Positions 59,232 through 64,000 of a stretch of DNA of 64,000 nt are shown piece after piece. The notes under the pieces are model-generated. The model was not told the origin of the DNA. It searched no databases and worked only from the letters and a program-made list of their open reading frames with translations. Every line of letters starts with the position of its first letter. Position 1 is the stretch's first letter. Origin of the DNA: Oscillospiraceae bacterium. GTDB lineage: Bacteria > Bacillota > Clostridia > Oscillospirales > Oscillospiraceae. Where the stretch lies: contig JAFTFT010000013.1 in assembly GCA_017458335.1 (NCBI GenBank), positions 54,617 to 118,616 of the forward strand, given 5' to 3'. The position numbers and the translations under genes are program-made.

Positions 59232-60124
59232 TCTTGGTTTCCTCCTCTTTCCTGTTGTTTCATTTTAAACCCACCTTCCGCCACAATGGCGGCCCCGATG
59301 ATCATCACCGCTCCGATCAAGGTGTAAATACTGAACGGCTCCCCCAGGAAGAACACCGAGATAATCACGGCGACAACCGGATCCGCATAGGAGAAGAAGG
59401 CGACGCTTCCCGACGGAATCCGAACCACCAGGCTGAAATACGCGATATATGCCGCGGCGGTCATTACAACGCCCAGGAGCAGCAGAAGCCCGATGTCTTT
59501 CGCACCGAGCCGGTATGCGCTCAGATCCGTCGTCCACAGGACGTAGACCGTCATCATGAGCGCAGCGGTACACAGCTGGATCAGAGTCCGTTTCAGCTGG
59601 TCGCCTTCGGGGTATCTCTTATTGATCAGGATGACCACCGCATAGCCGAGCGCGCCCAGCAGCGCCAGCAGGACCCCTTTCATTTCCGAGAGCTTCGGCA
59701 GTCCGTTCTGGACCATGCCGGTGACAAAGCCCATGCCGGCCACGGCGACCGCAATACAGATCACCTGCCGGAGGGACAGCTTTTCCCGGAGGAAGATCGC
59801 CGCCCCGAGCAGGACGAGTACCGGCGCGATATAATAGCAGAGGGTCGTGGTGGCGATGGTCGTATAGCGATAGGACGCAAACAGGCCGATCCAGTCAACG
59901 GCAAGAAAGATACCGCTGAAAATCATCGGGCCCAGAAACGTCCGGCAGTCTTTCAGCCCCTCTCTTCGAAACAGCAGCAGGAAGATCAGCAGCGCCGCGG
60001 CGGAGATCACCGCTCTCGCCCACACGATCACCAGCGACGGAAGAGAGATTCCCCGCACCACCGGGCCGAGACAGCCATAGGCGCACATCAGAAGCAGGAA
60101 TTCAATCTTCAGTTTTCTCATCAT
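59228..60124 (-). CDS. EamA/DMT-family transporter
   Basis: This 298-residue protein has ten predicted TM helices arranged as two EamA repeats (first near 8-140, second near 150-285: FFSYADPVVAVIISVFFLGE). It probably exports a small metabolite or amino acid. It is coupled to the coiled-coil gene downstream. Confidence 0.9.
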   Translation of the reverse strand: MMRKLKIEFLLLMCAYGCLGPVVRGISLPSLVIVWARAVISAAALLIFLLLFRREGLKDCRTFLGPMIFSGIFLAVDWIGLFASYRYTTIATTTLCYYIAPVLVLLGAAIFLREKLSLRQVICIAVAVAGMGFVTGMVQNGLPKLSEMKGVLLALLGALGYAVVILINKRYPEGDQLKRTLIQLCTAALMMTVYVLWTTDLSAYRLGAKDIGLLLLLGVVMTAAAYIAYFSLVVRIPSGSVAFFSYADPVVAVIISVFFLGEPFSIYTLIGAVMIIGAAIVAEGGFKMKQQERGGNQE

Positions 60125-60150
60125 GTGTCGTCACTTCTGTTTACTCACGT

Positions 60151-61170
60151 TCACCGCTGCTGCACGGACGGCATCAGGATGTCATAGTTGATCGTTTTAT
60201 AGAACCCGTCGCAGATGGATACATAATCTCTGCCGTAGGTTCCCATCAGGTACATCAGCTTCGTGATCGTCGCCTCCAGCGTCATGTCATAGGCCTCCAT
60301 CAGATGGAAGTCCTGTTTCACCTGCTGCCCGACCTCATAGACCTCCATGTTGCTCCCTTCGTTGGCAACCTGGGTCGCGATCACGACGACCTTCCCCCGG
60401 GAAATCCAGTGCTCCATCTGCTGATAAAACACTTTCCGCAGCTTATCCGGAATACCGCCGACGCCGAAGCTCTCGATCACGAGACAGTCATAATGCCCGA
60501 AGAGGTATTCCACCAGCTCCGGCTTTGTGCCGGGAATCAGCTTCAGGACCACGATGCTGTCGTCCAGCCTGTGCCCGAAGCGGACCGGCTCGGTGTACGG
60601 CGTCTGGGAGATAAAGCGGATGATCCTGCGCTCCCGGATCACGGCCAGTGTGGGGAAGTTGACACTGCTGAAGGCATTGTAACTGTGGGCATAGGTCTTC
60701 TTTGCTCTTGTCCCCGCGATCACATTTCCGTTGAAGACCAGGACCACGCCCATGGACGCATCATCGGCGGCGTAGCGGATGCTGTCAAGCAGGTTGAGCT
60801 TTGCATCGGTGCTGTCTTCGCCGATCGGCTTCTGCGATCCGGTGATCACGATGGGCTTGTTGGAGTTCTGGATCATATAGGACAGGGCCGCCGACGTATA
60901 GGCCATCGTATCTGTCCCGTGGCAGACCACAAAGCCGTCGTAATACAGATATTTGGCTTCAATGGCACAGACGATCTGCTTCCAGATTTCCGGGCTCATA
61001 TTCGTGCTGTCGATGTTGCAGACCTGAACGGCATCGACATCGCACTCTTCTTTAATCTCCGGAATGAAGGACAGGATCTGTTCTGCGTTCAGCCCCGGTC
61101 TCAGACCGTGCTCGGACAGCAGGGAGGCAATCGTCCCACCTGTCGCAAGGAGCAGGATCTTTTTCTTCAT
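60151..61170 (-). CDS. ansA: Type I L-asparaginase
   Basis: This 339-residue cytoplasmic asparaginase has the first catalytic Thr in LLATGGTIAS (near residue 12), the second in VVCHGTDTMAYT, and ITGSQKPIGEDSTDAKLNLL. There is no signal peptide. It hydrolyses asparagine to aspartate and ammonia. Confidence 0.93.
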   Translation of the reverse strand: MKKKILLLATGGTIASLLSEHGLRPGLNAEQILSFIPEIKEECDVDAVQVCNIDSTNMSPEIWKQIVCAIEAKYLYYDGFVVCHGTDTMAYTSAALSYMIQNSNKPIVITGSQKPIGEDSTDAKLNLLDSIRYAADDASMGVVLVFNGNVIAGTRAKKTYAHSYNAFSSVNFPTLAVIRERRIIRFISQTPYTEPVRFGHRLDDSIVVLKLIPGTKPELVEYLFGHYDCLVIESFGVGGIPDKLRKVFYQQMEHWISRGKVVVIATQVANEGSNMEVYEVGQQVKQDFHLMEAYDMTLEATITKLMYLMGTYGRDYVSICDGFYKTINYDILMPSVQQR

Positions 61171-61226
61171 CGCACTCTCCCCTATCTCATATGGGTTGAT
61201 ATCCGCAAAGGCCGACAGATCGAGAT

Positions 61227-61631
61227 TCAGCCGTCGGAGTCACGGCACCACCTGGCAATCTTCCGGATCAGTTCCTCCGGTAGTTCTCTGTCATATGGCA
61301 GCCGGATTGTACCTTTGCTCACGTCAAAGTCTTTCAGTTCCTCCGCAAAGGCCGCAGTTGCCTCGTCCCCGGGATAGAGGCCGAGATGCTTTTTCGCGGC
61401 AGCAAAATGGATCAGGTTTCTGCCCTTCCAATAGGTCGGCATCGACCAGCTGATCTTTTCCAGCGCATCCGGAAGTTCGGAGCGGAGAATCCCCCGGATC
61501 TCCCTCAGCTTTGGCTGAACTGCCTCATCCTGGGCTGCAATATACTCATCAACATTTTGCGGTTTGGTGCAATAATGATCCTGCTTCTGTTTCGCGAATT
61601 CCCTGCCGCATTTCGGACATTTCCACTTCAT
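61227..61631 (-). CDS. DUF1801 (YdhG-like) protein with N-terminal zinc ribbon
   Basis: This 134-residue protein begins MKWKCPKCGREFAKQKQDHY with a CxxC and a later Cys, then a DUF1801 domain (VDEYIAAQDEAVQPKLREIR; ISWSMPTYWKGRNLIHFAAA; LGLYPGDEA). The family fold is related to iron-binding frataxin-like proteins. Its ATG abuts the stop of the upstream 54-residue gene. Confidence 0.85.
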   Translation of the reverse strand: MKWKCPKCGREFAKQKQDHYCTKPQNVDEYIAAQDEAVQPKLREIRGILRSELPDALEKISWSMPTYWKGRNLIHFAAAKKHLGLYPGDEATAAFAEELKDFDVSKGTIRLPYDRELPEELIRKIARWCRDSDG

Positions 61632-61796
61632 TTATTTCTCTTCTTCCTCATTTTTGTCTTCCAGCATATCTTCCAGCGCCTCTTTTGCCGCAATCTTCAC
61701 CGGCGTGATGAGGTCGCTTTTCAGGCTCTCCAGCTCTTCTTCACCGAGCGCCTGGGTGGCTTTCCTATAGAGCCATCTGCTGATTCTTCTGTTCAT
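61632..61796 (-). CDS. 54-residue charged protein upstream of the DUF1801 gene
   Basis: MNRRISRWLYRKATQALGEE is followed by a helical region and an acidic tail ending EDKNEEEEK. It has GGGAGGAACAG before ATG 61796, and its stop touches the next ATG (TAAATG), so the two genes are one operon. No family is recognised. Confidence 0.6.
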   Translation of the reverse strand: MNRRISRWLYRKATQALGEEELESLKSDLITPVKIAAKEALEDMLEDKNEEEEK

Positions 61797-62069
61797 CTGT
61801 TCCTCCCGATCAACTGCAGGATTCTTGCGTCCATACCCGCAGGATCACATGCTCTGCAATGTCTGTGTTTGTACAGAAGTATATCAGAAAACCGGCCTCT
61901 CTTCAACTCAGGAAGTTTTCTGCGACCTGCCATTTCTTATTATACTTTTCCCATATGATTTATCGCATTTGATAGGTATTTCCTTTTTCCAGTTTCCTGT
62001 GGTAAGCTATAACCGTCCTGAGGGAGAAACAGGAAAGGACAGAGAAAACACAGAAAGAGGGTGCCAAAC

Positions 62070-62117
62070 ATGTTGAAAGAGTTCTACGAAAGCTTCTCTC
62101 ACCGTGAAGGAAAATGA
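62070..62117 (+). CDS. 15-residue micro-ORF 1 (MLKEFYESFSHREGK)
   Basis: ATG follows AAAGAGGGTGCCAAAC. The peptide has hydrophobic/aromatic residues alternating with charge. It lies in a short transcript with TATAAC near 62008 and a terminator at 62245. It is too short to assign; leader peptide, signal peptide or type I toxin are possible. Confidence 0.5.
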   Translation: MLKEFYESFSHREGK

Positions 62118-62174
62118 GAATCCGGCTGACTCCGGTTACCACAACAATATTAGAGAAAGAAGGCGTCAAAAATA

Positions 62175-62219
62175 TTGAAGGAGTTCTATGACAGCTTCTC
62201 TCACCGCGAGGGCAAGTAA
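62175..62219 (+). CDS. 14-residue micro-ORF 2 (LKEFYDSFSHREGK, TTG start)
   Basis: It duplicates micro-ORF 1 with one change (E to D). The ATG is replaced by ATA, so translation would begin at TTG 62175 or be lost. GAAGG lies upstream. Confidence 0.4.
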   Translation: MKEFYDSFSHREGK

Positions 62220-62244
62220 TGAGAAGATACCACAATAGAAATTA

Positions 62245-62290
62245 ACAGGGACTGTATTCTGATCGTCGGAATGCAGTCCCTGTATTTATT
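62245..62290 (+). terminator. Terminator after the micro-ORF repeat
   Basis: ACAGGGACTG and CAGTCCCTGT form a perfect 10-bp stem with a 19-nt loop, followed by ATTTATT. Confidence 0.7.
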
Positions 62291-62372
62291 CCGTTTATTA
62301 CATGTTCATCGCGTAGACCGGTATGAAGCAGCCCGGAAACGCCACCGCTTCCGCCATGTTCAATTTGGCGCT

Positions 62373-62777
62373 TTACATGATGTGCACATCCACATTTACT
62401 ACAGAAGCATAGCACAGAATAGAAACAATCTCATACAGTAAGTCTGCACCATCACTAGTTGTGTATAGATTTGCACACGAAGTCACTACCGGGCTAAGAT
62501 TTCCCTTCCACGGTGCCTGTTTTTCAAGTTTATCGCAGTCCCAAATGGCTTCTTCTGGCGGAAACTGTGAAAGCATATCACGTATCAGGTTAATCTCTCT
62601 TGCAGTACGCAGAGCACTGTCATGGTTGCATTTCCCAGTCCTCAAGAATTCGATAGCATAATGGATCTTTTGAACCTCGTTTTTCAACAAAACTGATACT
62701 GTTGAATAGATAGAATGCCAAAGCTCAAACGCCCCAATATTTACAGATCTCTTGTGGTCTCCACTTTCAATAATCAT
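62373..62777 (-). CDS. Imm70-like immunity protein
   Basis: This 134-residue protein has the Imm70-type C-terminal pattern LSPVVTSCANLYTTSDGADL, then LYEIVSILCYAS. It overlaps the upstream toxin gene by four bases (ATGA), as expected for a toxin-immunity pair. It would neutralise the neighbouring nuclease-like toxin in the producing cell. Confidence 0.75.
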   Translation of the reverse strand: MIIESGDHKRSVNIGAFELWHSIYSTVSVLLKNEVQKIHYAIEFLRTGKCNHDSALRTAREINLIRDMLSQFPPEEAIWDCDKLEKQAPWKGNLSPVVTSCANLYTTSDGADLLYEIVSILCYASVVNVDVHIM

Positions 62778-63955
62778 ACCATCGCTCCCATAACATCAAT
62801 CGGAATATTTGGATAGACTCCATTTAGCGTCATATGTAGCTCTTCAATCACGCTGTCAACCAATGTAGCACTGAATTTGCGGCCTTCTACATTCAGGACA
62901 ATGCGCTGCTGATATCCTGCAGGCAGGTTTTCTACTCTAGCTGTAACCTGCCGAAGAAGTTCATCATTCAATCTGGTACGACACGCCTCGTCTGCAAGAT
63001 TATACCGTTTTACCTCAATTGCCTCAAAGATACCATTTGTATTCTTTGTCACAACATCAGGCCGTGTAGCCCCCGGTGTTCCATAAGGCACTTCTTTCCC
63101 GCCCAAATATGTGACCTGATCGGTTCCGCCATATTTCTTGAGTGCAGCCGCTTCTGCTTCCTGAGGAGATGGAAGCGGCTTATTCAACGCAACCAGCTTG
63201 GAACCGCCACCGATAACTGCACCGGAGATGGCACCCCATTTCAAACCTTCGCTCGCTCCAACAGCAGCAGATTTCATGGCTTCTTCAAAATCTCCTGTTT
63301 GGATCCCTGTAATAATACCGGAAGAGATACCACCTAAAGCGCCAGCGGAGAGCGCAAATTTTGTCCCGGTACTTGCAGAAGCGGCCAAGACTGCGCTGAC
63401 TGTTGATGCTCCTAAACCACCAGCAGCAACAGAAACCGTAACGCAAACTAAGATTACGCCAGTTCCTATAGCAACGTTCTTGATTACCTTCTGGAATGAC
63501 TGGTCTTCATAAGCTTCAAATGCTTTTACAGTAGTTTTACCGTCGTTACCAAGTGTGAATACATAACGTTGCCCTTCAAATTGCTGATCTAACTCAGAGA
63601 GTTTGAATCCAAAGTATACATTTTCAAGAGAGTTATACGCCAGGTCTTCCAGAAACTCATCAGATAGATAAACAACGCTGACATCTTCAACGTGAAAATC
63701 ATCGCTTTGAAAGGTTGTTTCCATCTCAGAGTATACGGTATCTTCCACATACTGCAGCAAATTCGGATCGTTCAGTGTTTTGAACTTTTTCTCATCATCT
63801 GCAATAGCTGTCACGGGTATGTTCGAAGTGATCAGAAGACAAAGTGCCAGAAATAATGATACTTGAGAGTGAAAAGTTTGCCTGAAGTCACAAGCTGAAA
63901 AAAGCGCGCACGAAGCCAAAGGCATATCATCCAAATTTGTGAGAATCCGGATCAA
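62774..63955 (-). CDS. Secreted polymorphic toxin with nuclease-like C-terminus
   Basis: This 393-residue protein (TTG 63955; ATG 63925 is the alternative start) has a signal-like segment (SLFLALCLLITSNIPVTAIA), a middle domain, a Gly/Ala-rich hydrophobic region (about 160-255, with GASEGLKWGAISGAVIGGGS) typical of toxins that cross membranes, and a C-terminal REase-like domain (VPYGTPGATRPDVV; FEAIEVKRYN; QVTARVENLPAGYQQRIVLN). RPD and EVK fit the PD-(D/E)xK core. GC content is lower than in its neighbours. The window edge lies just upstream, and the frame is open to about 63993. Confidence 0.75.
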   Translation of the reverse strand: MIRILTNLDDMPLASCALFSACDFRQTFHSQVSLFLALCLLITSNIPVTAIADDEKKFKTLNDPNLLQYVEDTVYSEMETTFQSDDFHVEDVSVVYLSDEFLEDLAYNSLENVYFGFKLSELDQQFEGQRYVFTLGNDGKTTVKAFEAYEDQSFQKVIKNVAIGTGVILVCVTVSVAAGGLGASTVSAVLAASASTGTKFALSAGALGGISSGIITGIQTGDFEEAMKSAAVGASEGLKWGAISGAVIGGGSKLVALNKPLPSPQEAEAAALKKYGGTDQVTYLGGKEVPYGTPGATRPDVVTKNTNGIFEAIEVKRYNLADEACRTRLNDELLRQVTARVENLPAGYQQRIVLNVEGRKFSATLVDSVIEELHMTLNGVYPNIPIDVMGAMV

Positions 63956-64000
63956 ACACCCAACAAAGTGCTGTATTCTGGAACATAGGGATAGCTACGG

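Larger units (their letters stand above)
62047..62222 (+). repeat. Imperfect tandem repeat carrying two micro-ORFs
   Basis: Copy 1 (about 62052-62151) and copy 2 (about 62152-62235) share AGAAAGA-GG-G-C-AAA, the micro-ORF, AATGAGAA and TACCACAA. Copy 1 has about 16 extra bases after the ORF. Coding identity with mostly synonymous changes suggests selection on the peptide. Confidence 0.7.

Noticed and set aside
1-64000. Insertion sequences, integrases, prophage genes, tRNA or rRNA genes
   Set aside because: No transposase, integrase or phage structural motifs were seen, and no cloverleaf or rRNA sequence was recognised on either strand.

Overview
The window looks like chromosomal DNA of a GC-rich anaerobic Bacillota (class Clostridia, Oscillospiraceae-like gut lineage). 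This rests on gene content and style, not on a marker gene: sigma-A type promoters, strong Shine-Dalgarno sites, B12-dependent split methionine synthase, TPP riboswitches, a BspA-type leucine-rich surface protein and many ABC and ECF importers. There is no rRNA, tRNA, CRISPR array, transposase or prophage. Long antisense reading frames are a by-product of the GC-rich codons.

Layout. 1-6.1 kb: an LRR surface protein cut by the window edge, a VapBC-type toxin-antitoxin pair, and an operon of ECF-like sigma factor, small membrane protein, polytopic membrane protein and PrsW-family protease. 6.2-14 kb: an esterase, then two complete TPP riboswitches, each with its own promoter and terminator, before a thiamine salvage operon (thiW, thiM, thiE, thiD, tenA, thiZXY). 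14-24.2 kb: a radical SAM protein, a DNA glycosylase, and a nickel-type Opp/Nik ABC importer flanked by two homologous methyltransferases and two tandem HypB GTPases. 24.6-31 kb: two bacterial PH-like membrane proteins, a KdpDE-like two-component system and a tctCBA tricarboxylate transporter. 31-37.9 kb: a C69 dipeptidase, a DUF364 protein, TrmO, a chloramphenicol acetyltransferase-like protein, an ICMT-like methyltransferase, and a TetR regulator with its operator and a hydrolase.

38-43 kb: a methionine operon (activation protein, MetH core, homocysteine methyltransferase-MTHFR fusion). 43-52 kb: a VTT membrane protein, an AlbA_2 regulator, an ECF S component, a carboxymuconolactone decarboxylase-like protein, and a metal-handling operon whose P-type ATPase lacks its nucleotide-binding domain. 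That operon is divergent from an MBL-fold hydrolase, with TetR-type operators on both promoters. 52-58 kb: an operon joining a minimal [FeFe]-hydrogenase H-cluster-like protein, an SsuABC-like importer and an FmdE-like protein, divergent from a PLP trans-sulfuration enzyme. 58-64 kb: small proteins, an EamA exporter, asparaginase, a tandem micro-ORF repeat, and a polymorphic toxin with an Imm70-like immunity protein.

The best candidates for undescribed biology are the H-cluster-like/FmdE-like importer operon (52.1-55.8 kb), the methyltransferase/Nik/HypB cluster with its perfect 21-bp inverted repeat (15.9-24.2 kb), the self-contained sigma/PrsW operon (3.4-5.5 kb), the N-domain-less P-type ATPase (48.9-50.5 kb) and the duplicated 15-residue micro-ORFs (62.07-62.22 kb). 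All functional statements are inferred from sequence motifs read by eye; no database search was run.
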